64,000 nucleotides of DNA from Pseudanabaena biceps. GTDB lineage: Bacteria > Cyanobacteriota > Cyanobacteriia > Pseudanabaenales > Pseudanabaenaceae. Positions 16,300 through 25,540 of the stretch are shown here, piece after piece. The stretch is from assembly GCA_013361095.1 (NCBI GenBank), contig JAATWA010000001.1, positions 3,441,001 through 3,505,000 of the forward strand. Reading direction: 5' to 3'. The notes beneath the pieces are model-generated. The model saw only the letters and a program-made list of their open reading frames with translations. It was not told the DNA's origin and ran no database searches. The position numbers and the translations under genes were made by a program. The first letter of the stretch is position 1. Each line of letters starts with the position of its first letter.

Positions 16300-17241
16300 C
16301 TATTTTAAAATTTGGTCATCGGTGGAAAAGTCGATGTCAGCTTGTCCGCGCTGTGACGGAACATAATCTTGCTCAAAGGAACTAGTCAGACCAGAGACAA
16401 GATCGTACTTAGGTTGCCAATTGAGATCTTGGCGAGCTTTGTCCACAGAGGCAAAGAAATGTTGTAAACGGAAAGGGAAAGCTTTCTTTTTGCCAAAATC
16501 AAAATCTTTGGGATTGTAAAATACAAAATTTAGCTGGCTGGAATCTTTACCTGCGGCGATCGCACATTGCTTGGCTAGCCCGATAAAAGTCACATAGCGA
16601 GTATCGGAAATATTGTAAATTTCACCGATCGCCTTTTGATTACCCAAGATCGCCACCATCGCGCTAGCCAGATCTTCCACATGACCAAGTTGGGTAATAA
16701 ATTTGCCGTTGGCAGGGATTGGAATTGGTCGATTGCGTACAATTCTGTCAAAAAACCAAGCTTCCACATCATTGTAATTTTGAGGGCCATAGATATAAGT
16801 AGGTCGAATGGAAGTGTAGGGAAATCCATTTTCTGCCCGAACTTTTTGCAAATAAGCTTCGGTGTCTAGCTTGCCCTTATGACGACTCTTGGGATCAGTG
16901 GCATCGGCTTCGTGGTAAGGCAACACATCGCTATCGAGATATACGCCTGCCGAACTCATATAGACAAAATGTTGTAAGCGATCGCTAAAAATCTCGACTA
17001 GCGGCTGAGTATCGCTCAATTCGCGACCGTTATTATCAAACACCACATCAAAGGATTCGCCGCTTAGTTTATCTTTAAGGACTTGAGGATCAGTGCGATC
17101 GCCGATAATTGTTCTTAGTCCTGCGACTGGGGCGGGCTTTTTACCGCGATTGAATAGGGTTACGTCATGCCCTTGAGCTACTAATTGCTTAACGAGGGAC
17201 ACACCAATAAACCTTGTGCCGCCCATAACTAAAATTTTCAT
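16300..17241 (-). CDS. NAD-dependent epimerase/dehydratase, CSP41-like
   Basis: 313-residue atypical short-chain dehydrogenase. It starts MKILVMGGTRFIGVSLVKQL with the Rossmann GGTRFIG nucleotide-binding motif at 7-13. FVYMSSAGVY, EAYLQKVRAENGFPYTSIRPTYIYGP and the late NPKDFDFGKKKAFPFRLQHFFAS follow the pattern of the cyanobacterial relatives of plant CSP41b, the chloroplast stem-loop RNA-binding protein. It may be an RNA-stability factor rather than a sugar epimerase; both are possible from sequence alone. ATG 17241 is the only sensible start. Confidence 0.8.
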   Translation of the reverse strand: MKILVMGGTRFIGVSLVKQLVAQGHDVTLFNRGKKPAPVAGLRTIIGDRTDPQVLKDKLSGESFDVVFDNNGRELSDTQPLVEIFSDRLQHFVYMSSAGVYLDSDVLPYHEADATDPKSRHKGKLDTEAYLQKVRAENGFPYTSIRPTYIYGPQNYNDVEAWFFDRIVRNRPIPIPANGKFITQLGHVEDLASAMVAILGNQKAIGEIYNISDTRYVTFIGLAKQCAIAAGKDSSQLNFVFYNPKDFDFGKKKAFPFRLQHFFASVDKARQDLNWQPKYDLVSGLTSSFEQDYVPSQRGQADIDFSTDDQILK

Positions 17242-17309
17242 TGTTAATCTTTTGGGAAGAATTTACTAAGTCTCAGAATACAGCGCGGTGCGCTGTCATA
17301 TCGCAAAAC

Positions 17310-17352
17310 CATAAGAAGAGTGGCGGCGCGAAGCGCCGCCACTCTTCTTATG
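17310..17352. repeat. Interspersed palindrome, GGCGGCGC core
   Basis: Arms CATAAGAAGAGTGGCGGCGC around the loop GAA, in the divergent region upstream of the CSP41-like gene, so here it is not at a 3' end. Confidence 0.9.
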
Positions 17353-17363
17353 ATGCCAAGTGG

Positions 17364-17412
17364 CAGAAGATTTTTGAAAGGCTGGCTTTGCCAGCCTTTC
17401 AAAAATCTTCTG
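17364..17412. repeat. Palindrome with GGCTGGC core
   Basis: 23-bp arms (CAGAAGATTTTTGAAAG + GCTGGC) around the loop TTT. It is the second palindrome in the divergent promoter region between 17242 and 17479. Confidence 0.9.
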
Positions 17413-17479
17413 GGGTTTTAAGAAAGCGCAAAGCGCTGTATGACGATAGTATTAGTTTGTGATGCTTAATTGAGAAACT

Positions 17480-19321
17480 ATGCGGCGATTGAGACTGATT
17501 AGAATCTGTTTGATTGGGTTACTGAGCTTTATGGCGATTTGGGTCACTAGTACCGCAATAAATGCTCAAAACAATGCGCCCAGCTTTGTGCCACCCACCC
17601 AACTACATCTCACCTATCCGCCTCTACAACACACCACCACCAGCGATCGCCTGTTTTTTATTGGCACTGCGCCCAAAGATGGCAAGGTCAGCATCAATGG
17701 CAAATTAATTTCTACCAGTCCTGCGGGGCATTTTGCGCCCAGTTTGCCGCTTAGCTTCGGTGAAAACAACTTTAAAATTGAGCATTTCAATCCCGCAGGC
17801 GATCGCCAAGCTCAGATTAATGTCAAAGTCTTACGCGAGTCTCGTATTCCCCTACCGCCGCAAACAGTAGGCTTTATTGCCGATTCATTATTTCCTAATG
17901 TCGATATCGCTCGCCAACCCAATGAAAGGATTTGTTTTGAGGCGATCGCAACTCCCAAATCACAGTTGACCGTCAAAGTCGGCAATCAAGAAATAGCGAT
18001 GTTGCCACGCCGCCGCAATGTGCAACTTCCTGCCAACTCTGCCGTGCTCACAGGCAAAAATGACGCTAATGAGGAGTCACCTTCAGGTTATTTTCGAGGC
18101 TGTACTACTTTTGAATCACCTGCACAACTGGGTAAGCCTCAATATGAGATGCGTTTAGGCGATCGCGTGATCAAGCAACAGGCAAAGGGCAAAGTAGAAA
18201 TTCTATCGCCAAAAAATATTCAAGTTGCGGAAGTTGTGGCGATCGCGGCGGATGCCAGAACTGGCGCAAGTACTGACTTCTCGCGCATTACACCTTTACC
18301 CCAAGGTACAAAAGCTCAAGTCACAGGGAAACAGGGTAATTGGCTGAGATTAGACTATGGTGGTTGGGTTAGAGATAGCCTGACTAAATTTGTAGATATG
18401 GAATTGTCACCTAAGTCAATTGTTCGCAGTATCGATACGAAACGGGTGATCAATTCTCAAACGAATAGTATTTGGACGGAAATCAAAATTCCCCTTGAAG
18501 TCGCTGTGCCAATTTCGATCAACCAAAGCGATCGGCTATTTACCCTCACTCTCCATAATGTCACTGCTCAAACCGATACTATTTCCATTGATCCTAATTC
18601 AATTATTAATAAAATAGATTGGGAACAAACAGAACCAAATAAAGTAGTTTGTCAAATCAGCCTTAAACCTAAACAGCAATGGGGTTATAAGGTTCGCTAT
18701 CAAGACACAAACTTGATTGTTTCCCTTAAGCATCCACCCCAACTTCCAGTCAATCCATCTCTACAGGGTACTAAAATCTTAATTGATGCAGGGCATGGCA
18801 GTAAGGAAGACTTAGGCTCACGCGGGCCCACGGGCTATCCTGAAAAAGATGTCACCTTAATCACTTCTAAGTTATTAGAACAAGAACTCCAAGCTAGGGG
18901 CGCTAAGGTCGTGATGACACGCAGCGATGACTCAGATGTATTGCTAGAGCCAAGGGTAAATATGATTAATCAAGAGGAACCCACGCTCTCGATCAGTATC
19001 CATTACAATGCTCTGCCCGATGATGGCGATGCGATCAACACATCGGGGATGGGTGCATTTTGGTACAATCCTCAAGCGCAAGACTTTGCGGAATTTATCA
19101 ATACTTACCTAACCCAAAACCTAAATCGCCGCAACTATGGAGTTTATTGGAACAATCTTGCCCTTGTTCGACCCACCACAGCCCCATCGGTACTTTTGGA
19201 ATTAGGCTTTATGATTAACCCTGTCGAGTTTGAGTGGATCATTGATCCTCAACAACAAAAGTTGCTTGCCAAAACTCTTGCCGATGGTATTACTGCATGG
19301 ATTCTCAATGCTGCTAAATGA
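17480..19321 (+). CDS. N-acetylmuramoyl-L-alanine amidase (Amidase_3) with SH3-like domain
   Basis: 613 residues. A signal peptide (LIGLLSFMAIWVTSTAINAQ) is followed by an adhesin-like N-terminal region, an SH3-type segment (about 255-310, ADARTGASTDFSRITPLPQG), a beta-rich AMIN-like stretch and a C-terminal zinc amidase domain (about 434-613). Zinc ligands H439 (DAGHG), E455 (PEKD) and H508 (SIHYN) and catalytic E574 (LLELGFM) are all present. It should cleave septal peptidoglycan cross-bridge stems in the periplasm. The downstream AEC permease overlaps its end by 14 bp. Confidence 0.92.
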   Translation: MRRLRLIRICLIGLLSFMAIWVTSTAINAQNNAPSFVPPTQLHLTYPPLQHTTTSDRLFFIGTAPKDGKVSINGKLISTSPAGHFAPSLPLSFGENNFKIEHFNPAGDRQAQINVKVLRESRIPLPPQTVGFIADSLFPNVDIARQPNERICFEAIATPKSQLTVKVGNQEIAMLPRRRNVQLPANSAVLTGKNDANEESPSGYFRGCTTFESPAQLGKPQYEMRLGDRVIKQQAKGKVEILSPKNIQVAEVVAIAADARTGASTDFSRITPLPQGTKAQVTGKQGNWLRLDYGGWVRDSLTKFVDMELSPKSIVRSIDTKRVINSQTNSIWTEIKIPLEVAVPISINQSDRLFTLTLHNVTAQTDTISIDPNSIINKIDWEQTEPNKVVCQISLKPKQQWGYKVRYQDTNLIVSLKHPPQLPVNPSLQGTKILIDAGHGSKEDLGSRGPTGYPEKDVTLITSKLLEQELQARGAKVVMTRSDDSDVLLEPRVNMINQEEPTLSISIHYNALPDDGDAINTSGMGAFWYNPQAQDFAEFINTYLTQNLNRRNYGVYWNNLALVRPTTAPSVLLELGFMINPVEFEWIIDPQQQKLLAKTLADGITAWILNAAK

Positions 19322-20264
19322 TTCTCTCAATTTTTGGTCTGTCTTCCATTTTGAGGATCTGCTCAATGCTTACCTTCCATTACTATTCTGGACTGGCGTT
19401 GGTCTAGGCTGTTCCAAATTTGCGCCTGTCAATGCTTCCAAAATATTGGGACTGTCGCTATATTGGGTGGGCGTGCCATTACAGTTGTTTGTGCTAGCTC
19501 GTCATACGGAGTTCTCTGATACCCCATATATTCCCTATGTGGCGATCGCAGCTTTAGTTCTCAGTTGGTTATTAGCTCTAATCGGTTGGCAATTTGTAAA
19601 GAAACCCGATAGCGATCGCTCTAGTCTGGGCAGCTTTATTTTGGCGGCAATGCTAGGCAATACAGGATTTGTGGGCTTGACGTTGACTAGTTCTTTAACC
19701 AGTCCTGCCTATACCGACTGGGCAGTTTTGTTTAGCATCGCTAGCAATGTGGCGGGTAATTATGGAATCGCCGTATTTATTGCTAGCTATTTTGGGAAAA
19801 GCGAAGTAAAGCCGCCTTGGTGGAAACTGGTGCTAGATGTGATCACTGTGCCTAGCTTATGGGCTTTTGCGATCGGTTGGTATACTCGCCCGATTGGATT
19901 ACCACCAGCGATCGAGACTGGTCTAGATACGGCGATCTGGATTACGATCGCTTTTGCTCTATCTTTAGTGGGGCTACGGCTCGGCAAAATCGAGAAATGG
20001 CAAAGTATCAAACCTGCGGCGATCGCCGCGTTTTTGCGGGTGGGCGTAGTGCCATTAGCGATCGGATTAGGTGCAACTGCGTTTGGATTGAGAGATGATC
20101 CACGCTTGATTTTAACGTTGATGTCAGGAACGCCGACGGGTTTATCAGTACTAATTTTGGCGGAAGTCTATAACCTTGATCGCGATTTACTTATCAGCAC
20201 GATCGCTTTCTCTTTTGTGGGATTAATTTTTGCTCTCCCCCTCTGGATTGTTTGCTTTAGTTAA
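19308..20264 (+). CDS. AEC (auxin efflux carrier) family permease
   Basis: 318 residues from ATG 19308, which overlaps the amidase stop and suggests translational coupling. A longer frame from 19230 would add a charged non-membrane leader lying inside the amidase gene. About ten hydrophobic segments, with LLFWTGVGLGCSKF, LAAMLGNTGFVGLTLTSS and the C-terminal LILTLMSGTPTGLSVLILAE, which is typical of AEC transporters (organic-acid or malonate-type efflux). The substrate is unknown. A palindrome ends the transcript. Confidence 0.82.
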   Translation: MLLNDSLNFWSVFHFEDLLNAYLPLLFWTGVGLGCSKFAPVNASKILGLSLYWVGVPLQLFVLARHTEFSDTPYIPYVAIAALVLSWLLALIGWQFVKKPDSDRSSLGSFILAAMLGNTGFVGLTLTSSLTSPAYTDWAVLFSIASNVAGNYGIAVFIASYFGKSEVKPPWWKLVLDVITVPSLWAFAIGWYTRPIGLPPAIETGLDTAIWITIAFALSLVGLRLGKIEKWQSIKPAAIAAFLRVGVVPLAIGLGATAFGLRDDPRLILTLMSGTPTGLSVLILAEVYNLDRDLLISTIAFSFVGLIFALPLWIVCFS

Positions 20265-20281
20265 GGAGAGCGCCACATTTT

Positions 20282-20324
20282 AGCAAATAAGGGTGTGCGG
20301 CAAAGCCGCACACCCTTATTTGCT
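20282..20324. terminator. Palindromic terminator after the AEC permease
   Basis: Perfect 20-bp arms AGCAAATAAGGGTGTGCGGC around the loop AAA. Confidence 0.9.
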
Positions 20325-20361
20325 GGGAAGGCAGTAATAATTACTGCAAAATTATTTAGGC

Positions 20362-20393
20362 TATAATAATGTAAGTATGCACTTGCATTATTA
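20362..20393 (+). promoter_or_regulatory. Putative TetR operator overlapping a -10 box
   Basis: Dyad at 20364-20393: TAATAATGTAAGTAT paired with GCACTTGCATTATTA, matching at 12 of 15 positions per half. Its left end overlaps a TATAAT -10 element (20362-20367), and it ends 4 bp before the regulator ATG. Binding of the TetR dimer here would repress its own promoter and the efflux genes downstream. Confidence 0.65.
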
Positions 20394-20397
20394 AACT

Positions 20398-21036
20398 ATG
20401 GAAAAAGTAAAACGTAGTCCTGCCAAAACACGCGATCGCTTGCTTAAAACCGCCGTCGAGGTGTTTGCCACAGAAGGCATAGCTGGAGCCACGACTCGCG
20501 AGATTGCACGGATAGCGGGAGTTAACGAAATAACTTTGTTTCGTCATTTCCAGAGCAAAGAGCAATTACTCAAAGCCGTAGTGCATTACATTACGGCTTT
20601 GCAAGCTGAAGCTTTAGACAATCAAGACGAATGGACTCAAGACTTGCGGCTTGATCTTTTACATTATGGACAAATCTATAGCAACCACCTTGAGGAACAT
20701 GAAGCTTTAGTCCGAATGTTCATTGGCGAAGCTAAACGTCATCCCGAAGAAGCACTGCGAGTGACACAGGAAGCCCTGATCCCACTCCGCGACAAGCTAA
20801 TTGCTTACTTAAGAAATGGTGTGACAAAAGGCATTGTGAGCTCTGATGTCGATCTGGCTCTCGCGATCGATTCGTTCACAGGAATGTTGCTTTCGGGGAT
20901 GCTGCGTCATCACATTTCTCCAATTCCGCGTGGTTACAGTCAAGAGCAATATCTGGAAGGCTGTGTTGATCTATTTGTAAGGGGGATTAGCCCATTAGCG
21001 GTTAATTCAGATTCTTTAAAAAATCATCTCATTTAG
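20398..21036 (+). CDS. TetR-family repressor of the efflux operon
   Basis: 212 residues. The N-terminal helix-turn-helix (about 9-58) reads TRDRLLKTAVEVFATEGIAG, then TTREIARIAGVNEITLFRHFQSKEQLL, the canonical TetR pattern. The C-terminal domain is the variable ligand-binding helical part. It is the first gene of a three-gene operon with EmrA-like and EmrB-like genes (10 bp to the next gene), so it very likely controls drug or metabolite export by autoregulation through the dyad at 20364-20393. Confidence 0.9.
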   Translation: MEKVKRSPAKTRDRLLKTAVEVFATEGIAGATTREIARIAGVNEITLFRHFQSKEQLLKAVVHYITALQAEALDNQDEWTQDLRLDLLHYGQIYSNHLEEHEALVRMFIGEAKRHPEEALRVTQEALIPLRDKLIAYLRNGVTKGIVSSDVDLALAIDSFTGMLLSGMLRHHISPIPRGYSQEQYLEGCVDLFVRGISPLAVNSDSLKNHLI

Positions 21037-21046
21037 GAGAAATCAA

Positions 21047-22465
21047 ATGAAACGAACTAAATATCCTCAATTAAGAATTGAATCTCATGCAGATACCGCT
21101 ATAGGTCAGAGACACAACCAGAAGTTTTCAGAGCTAACGAAATTAGAGAAAGATTCTTTTAACGATGAAACAGTATTAGATGTTACCTCTGATCTAGCAA
21201 AAGATGAGGTTGTCACTTCTCAATCGCATTCTTCAACTAAGCGAAACTTGTTTTTCCTCGCGGGAGCGATCGCCTTGGGAATTGGTGCTGTCGGAGGATG
21301 GAATTGGTGGCAATTTCAGAAAACCCATATTAGTACTGAGAACGCTCAAATTCAGGGGCATCTTTCACCGATTTCCTGCAAAATCTCAGCGACCGTTCAG
21401 CAAGTTCTAGTAAAAGATGGTGACTATGTGAAAGCTGGACAACCCTTGATTATTCTAGAAAATCAGGACTTGGCATTAAATCTGCAACAGGCTCAAGCCA
21501 AGCTACAAGCGGCTAAGGCTCAGGTACTAAGCGCGTCGGATACCGTGCAGCTAACGAGTCAGACCCATACAACGCAGGTGCAGCAGTCTCAGGCTCAATT
21601 GGCGGTGAGTCAGTCCACCATCAGGGCTGCACAGGCAAATATTAATCAAGCAGAATCAGCGATCGCGGTAAATCGTGCCAAGGTCGCTCAAGCCCAAACA
21701 GAAGTTGACAAAAGCCAAGCAGACTATCGCCGCTATACATCTCTATATCAGAGTGGTGCGGTCTCCGCCCAACAGGCTGAAACTGCCAAGGCTGCCTATG
21801 AAAATGATCTAGCCAATCTGGCGGCAACCAATCAAATTGTGGCGCAGTCTCAAGCGGAAATGAGCAATGCTGAAGCTCAACTTCAAAAAGCTGTAGCAGA
21901 AGCCGAAGTATCTAAAGGACAAGCAGCGCAGACCGATGTGGCCGAACAAAATGTGTTGGTGCAACAAGATCAAAAGCAAGTAGCCCAAGCACAATTAGCT
22001 CAAGCCAATGTGGAAGTTTCTCTAGCCGAAAAGCAACTTGAATACACCGTGATTAAATCGCCTGTGAGTGGCTATGTCGGCAAACTAACGGCGCAGGTGG
22101 GTCAAAAAGTTCAGGATGGGCAAGCGCTAATGGCTGTAGTTCCACTACAAACTGAAGAAGTGTATGTAGAAGCGAACTTCAAAGAGACTTCACTGCAAAA
22201 CTTGCGCCTTGGTCAAACCGCCGAAATCGAAGTAGATGCCTATCCTGGGGAAGTATTTCGGGCAACGGTCGAGGGGATAAGCCCTGCAACGGGGGCGAGT
22301 TTTGCGTTGCTTCCTCCCGACAATGCGACAGGCAACTATAACAAAGTCGTGCAATGGCTACCCGTACGTTTAGCCTTCCGTCCTGATGCCGATCCTCAGC
22401 ACAAATTACGGGCAGGTTTGAGTGTCAAGGTCTCAGTCGATACCGAAGTTAATGCACCTAAGTAA
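21047..22465 (+). CDS. EmrA/HlyD-type periplasmic adaptor
   Basis: 472 residues. A cytoplasmic N-terminus of about 65 residues, one TM segment (FFLAGAIALGIGAVGGW), then the membrane-fusion domain: lipoyl half (VLVKDGDYVKAGQPLIILE), a long alpha-helical hairpin extremely rich in Gln/Ala (about 140-330), the second lipoyl half (YTVIKSPVSGYVGKL) and a beta-barrel. It bridges the inner-membrane MFS pump encoded next to an outer-membrane TolC. Its ATG has a good AGGAG site. Tripartite efflux of toxic compounds or lipids is the expected role. Confidence 0.92.
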   Translation: MKRTKYPQLRIESHADTAIGQRHNQKFSELTKLEKDSFNDETVLDVTSDLAKDEVVTSQSHSSTKRNLFFLAGAIALGIGAVGGWNWWQFQKTHISTENAQIQGHLSPISCKISATVQQVLVKDGDYVKAGQPLIILENQDLALNLQQAQAKLQAAKAQVLSASDTVQLTSQTHTTQVQQSQAQLAVSQSTIRAAQANINQAESAIAVNRAKVAQAQTEVDKSQADYRRYTSLYQSGAVSAQQAETAKAAYENDLANLAATNQIVAQSQAEMSNAEAQLQKAVAEAEVSKGQAAQTDVAEQNVLVQQDQKQVAQAQLAQANVEVSLAEKQLEYTVIKSPVSGYVGKLTAQVGQKVQDGQALMAVVPLQTEEVYVEANFKETSLQNLRLGQTAEIEVDAYPGEVFRATVEGISPATGASFALLPPDNATGNYNKVVQWLPVRLAFRPDADPQHKLRAGLSVKVSVDTEVNAPK

Positions 22466-22482
22466 ACGTCTATTCGACGAAT

Positions 22483-22527
22483 GCTAAAAATGGTAAAAAT
22501 CGCTGCGCGATTTTTACCATTTTTAGC
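22483..22527. repeat. Palindrome between emrA-like and emrB-like genes
   Basis: 21-bp perfect arms GCTAAAAATGGTAAAAATCG + C around the loop TGC, inside an operon. Confidence 0.9.
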
Positions 22528-22561
22528 CATTTGCGCCGCGCTTCGCGCGGCGCAAATGGCT
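22525..22561. repeat. Second, overlapping palindrome between emrA-like and emrB-like genes
   Basis: Arms AGCCATTTGCGCCGCGC around the loop TTC; its first three bases are also the last three of the previous hairpin. The two structures are alternative or stacked stems and could regulate expression of the pump relative to the adaptor. Confidence 0.85.
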
Positions 22562-22610
22562 ATATCGAACTCACGTTAAGTAAGAACCGCTAATCACTGC
22601 ACAGGTCAAT

Positions 22611-24209
22611 ATGACTAATAAATCTCATAATCTATCTGCTACAGCCGCTAGCCAGAGTGGATATATTCAAGGATCTTTGAAATGGGCGATCGCCTGCACA
22701 GTTTCCCTCGGCGCAATTCTGGAAGTTATTGACACCAGCATTGTCAATGTTGCGCTTAAGGATATGCAGGCGAGTCTAGGCGCAACTATCAGTGAGATTG
22801 GTTGGGTAATTACGGGCTATGCGATCGCTAACGTTATTCTCATTCCTCTATCGGCTTGGTTAGGCGATTACTTTGGCAAAAAAACTTACTTTGTCTTCTC
22901 AATGGTGGGATTTACGATCGCCTCAGTTTTATGCGGCTTTGCGGTCAATTTACCGATGTTGGTGGTTAGCCGCATCATCCAAGGACTATGCGGTGGTGGA
23001 CTATTGGCAAAAGCTCAAGCAATCTTATTTGAGACCTTCCCACCCTCCGAGCAAGGTGTCGCTCAAGCAGTTTTCGGCGTAGGTGTGATTGCGGGACCTG
23101 CCATTGGACCTACTTTAGGAGGATTCTTAACTGATAGTTTGGGTTGGCGTTGGATTTTCTTTATCAATTTACCGATTGGCATCCTTGCTGTAGCAATGGC
23201 ATTGTTGTTTTTACCGAAAGATCACAGTAGTAAGCAACAGGTAAAGCAAAAAGTTGATTGGTGGGGAATTGGATTATTAGTGGTTGCTGTTGGAAGTTTG
23301 CAAACCTTTTTAGAAGAAGGTGAGCAGGATGCTTGGTTCTCTTCAGGCTTTATTACGACCTTAGCAATAATGGCAGTAGTAGGACTAGCTCTGTTTATTT
23401 ATCGTGAAATGACGACCAAATCCCCAGCCGTCGATTTGCGAATTCTCCGTTATCGCTCCTTAGCAGCAGGTAGTCTTTATTCAGGAATTCTTGGTATGGG
23501 TCTTTATGGCGCTTTATTTGCAGTGCCGTTGTTTACCCAAAGTGTGTTAGGATTTACGGCGACCCAAACAGGTTTGCTATTAGCTCCAGGGGCTTTAGCT
23601 TCGGCAATTGTGATGGTTATATTAGGGAAGCTATCTGGTAAAGTCGATGCGCGACTATTAATTGCTTGTGGTGCGATCGGTACGACCTTAGTAATGAATC
23701 AACTTGCCACGATTACGCCACAGACGGGAACAGATGAGTTATTTATGCCTTTAATCTGGCGCGGTGCAGCGACAGTACTTATGTTTCTCCCTTTGAGTTT
23801 AGCGACTTTAGGTTCTATTCCTAAGGAAGCGGTTTCATCGGGTTCAGGATTTTATAACTTGACTCGTCAGCTTGGAGGTAGCATCGGAATTGCAGTTCTC
23901 TCAACTTTGCTAGCTCAGCGCGAAGCTTTCCATAAATCAGTTTTACTCGCCAAGCTTAGCCCTTACAATTTAGAAACTAATGAACGGGTTGATCAACTGA
24001 CAGGACTATTCCAAAGTGGTGGCTCGGATGTTACAACTGCCCATCAACAAGCCCTTAGCAGTCTGGAGAAATTAGTAAATCAGCAAGCGGCAGTTTTATC
24101 CTATGCCGATGTCTTTCATTTTGTAGGAATTGTCTTTCTCTGTTCGCTGCCTTTGTTATTGTTTTTAGGAAAAGGCAAAGCTGGTGCAAAAGCACCTATG
24201 GCGCATTAG
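22611..24209 (+). CDS. EmrB/QacA-type DHA2 drug exporter (MFS, 14 TM)
   Basis: 532 residues and about 14 hydrophobic segments. DHA2 features are visible: VIDTSIVNVALKDMQ in TM1, the TM2-3 loop GDYFGKKTYF, motif C GPAIGPTLGGFLTD in TM5 and WRWIFFINLPIGI. It is a proton-driven inner-membrane pump working with the HlyD-type adaptor encoded upstream. It ends near a palindrome at 24219. Confidence 0.93.
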   Translation: MTNKSHNLSATAASQSGYIQGSLKWAIACTVSLGAILEVIDTSIVNVALKDMQASLGATISEIGWVITGYAIANVILIPLSAWLGDYFGKKTYFVFSMVGFTIASVLCGFAVNLPMLVVSRIIQGLCGGGLLAKAQAILFETFPPSEQGVAQAVFGVGVIAGPAIGPTLGGFLTDSLGWRWIFFINLPIGILAVAMALLFLPKDHSSKQQVKQKVDWWGIGLLVVAVGSLQTFLEEGEQDAWFSSGFITTLAIMAVVGLALFIYREMTTKSPAVDLRILRYRSLAAGSLYSGILGMGLYGALFAVPLFTQSVLGFTATQTGLLLAPGALASAIVMVILGKLSGKVDARLLIACGAIGTTLVMNQLATITPQTGTDELFMPLIWRGAATVLMFLPLSLATLGSIPKEAVSSGSGFYNLTRQLGGSIGIAVLSTLLAQREAFHKSVLLAKLSPYNLETNERVDQLTGLFQSGGSDVTTAHQQALSSLEKLVNQQAAVLSYADVFHFVGIVFLCSLPLLLFLGKGKAGAKAPMAH

Positions 24210-24218
24210 GGCAAATCC

Positions 24219-24271
24219 AAACCCAGAAGATGAGTTGCGGCGCTTTGCGCCGCAACTCATCTTCTGGGTTT
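24219..24271. terminator. Palindromic terminator of the efflux operon
   Basis: 25-bp perfect arms (AAACCCAGAAGATGAG + TTGCGGCGC) around the loop TTT. The following TTCTAGTACGTTTT resembles the conserved MITE-like end seen at 13465 and 38109. Confidence 0.9.
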
Positions 24272-24312
24272 AGGTTCTAGTACGTTTTAATTTTTAACGC
24301 AAACCTTCAATT

Positions 24313-25014
24313 ATGAACTTACCTCAAAAATCTACTCAAAATTTGGTCAAGGGCAAACTTTCGCACCGATGGAGAGTGCGATCGCGCCTAATTCTATCGA
24401 TACTATTTGCCTCGATCGTATCGTTTTTGCTTCCCGCTTGGTTTAGTTTGTCTACAAAGATTCTCTGTATATGGGATACAGGAATGATCAGCTTTTTAGC
24501 GGCAACTTGGATGCTAATGGTGCAAGCAAAAACAACAACAATGCGCCGTAATGCTCAAAGTCAGGATGCGGGACGACTAGTAATCTTAAGTATCGTTACT
24601 GCTGCGGCCTGTGCCAGTATTTTAGCGATCGCCTTTATCTTAAGAGAAGCAAAAGGAAAAGAGATAAATATTGTAATTCCCCATGTAATGCTTGCAATAG
24701 TCACAATTATTGGTTCATGGTTATTGGTGCATACGATTTTTGCAATGCACTATGCTCACGAATATTATCAAAATCATAAAACTCAAATTGATTGCAAAGC
24801 GGGTGGACTAGATTTCCCTGAAGATATTGAGCCAGACTATTGGGATTTTTTGTATTTCTCGTTTGTGATTGGTATGACGAGCCAAGTTTCCGATGTAGAG
24901 ATTACTTCGCGATCGCTAAGGCGCTTATCTTTATTCCATAGTATTCTCTCCTTTTTCTTCAATACTGCCATTGTGGCGATGAGTATAAATATCATCGCAG
25001 GATTAATTCAGTAA
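24313..25014 (+). CDS. DUF1345 membrane protein
   Basis: 233 residues with about four to five hydrophobic segments. The C-terminal third (YWDFLYFSFVIGMTSQVSDVEITSRSLRRL, then HSILSFFFNTAIVAMSINI) is the hallmark of DUF1345. Function is unknown; members are inner-membrane proteins. It is followed by other membrane-protein genes in the same direction (YggT, fatty-acid hydroxylase), but a gap of over 100 bp separates it from them. Confidence 0.85.
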   Translation: MNLPQKSTQNLVKGKLSHRWRVRSRLILSILFASIVSFLLPAWFSLSTKILCIWDTGMISFLAATWMLMVQAKTTTMRRNAQSQDAGRLVILSIVTAAACASILAIAFILREAKGKEINIVIPHVMLAIVTIIGSWLLVHTIFAMHYAHEYYQNHKTQIDCKAGGLDFPEDIEPDYWDFLYFSFVIGMTSQVSDVEITSRSLRRLSLFHSILSFFFNTAIVAMSINIIAGLIQ

Positions 25015-25122
25015 AATTAAATTGAGTAACAATTTATGTTTTATTCACTCAATTCAAGCTAGAAATCACACATATTTATGCAACTTTAGTACCAAGAGAT
25101 ATTACATATTTGGTCATAAATA

Positions 25123-25539
25123 ATGAATGATAATCAGCGCAATGATGACAACCTCGAAAGACGGCAGGAACTCCGACAGGATGAAGAAACTTTTCGTCTG
25201 CGGCAAGAAGAAGGTCGTCTAGGAAAAGCACAGCGAAGCAATACTTACTATTGGATCATTAATAGTATTTATTGGATTGGAGGAATTATAGAAATAGTGC
25301 TACTGTTAAGATTCATTTTGAGGTTGTTTGGTGCTAATCCCCAAAATGAATTTGCACAACTTATTAATAGCCTGTCTGCACCTTTTATCGCGCCGTTTTC
25401 TACTTTATTTATTAGCCCTACCTCATCGGGTGGCGCAAATATATTTGATGTAAATATCGTCATTGCAATTATTGCCTATGCGCTTTTAAGTTATCTATTA
25501 GTTTCGTTGGTTAGATTTATTTTTTATAATAGAGTTTAA
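25123..25539 (+). CDS. YggT-family membrane protein
   Basis: 138 residues. A highly charged, Arg/Glu/Gln-rich cytoplasmic N-terminus (about 1-40) precedes two hydrophobic segments with the YggT pattern LLLRFILRLFGANPQNEFAQLINSLSAPFIAPF. YggT/YlmG proteins in cyanobacteria and chloroplasts are linked to membrane organisation, nucleoid distribution and osmotic tolerance. The next gene begins 1 bp after its stop. Confidence 0.85.
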   Translation: MNDNQRNDDNLERRQELRQDEETFRLRQEEGRLGKAQRSNTYYWIINSIYWIGGIIEIVLLLRFILRLFGANPQNEFAQLINSLSAPFIAPFSTLFISPTSSGGANIFDVNIVIAIIAYALLSYLLVSLVRFIFYNRV

Positions 25540-25540
25540 T

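Noticed and set aside
17241-17462. 73-codon plus-strand frame between divergent genes
   Set aside because: It consists mostly of two palindromes and has no plausible ribosome site.
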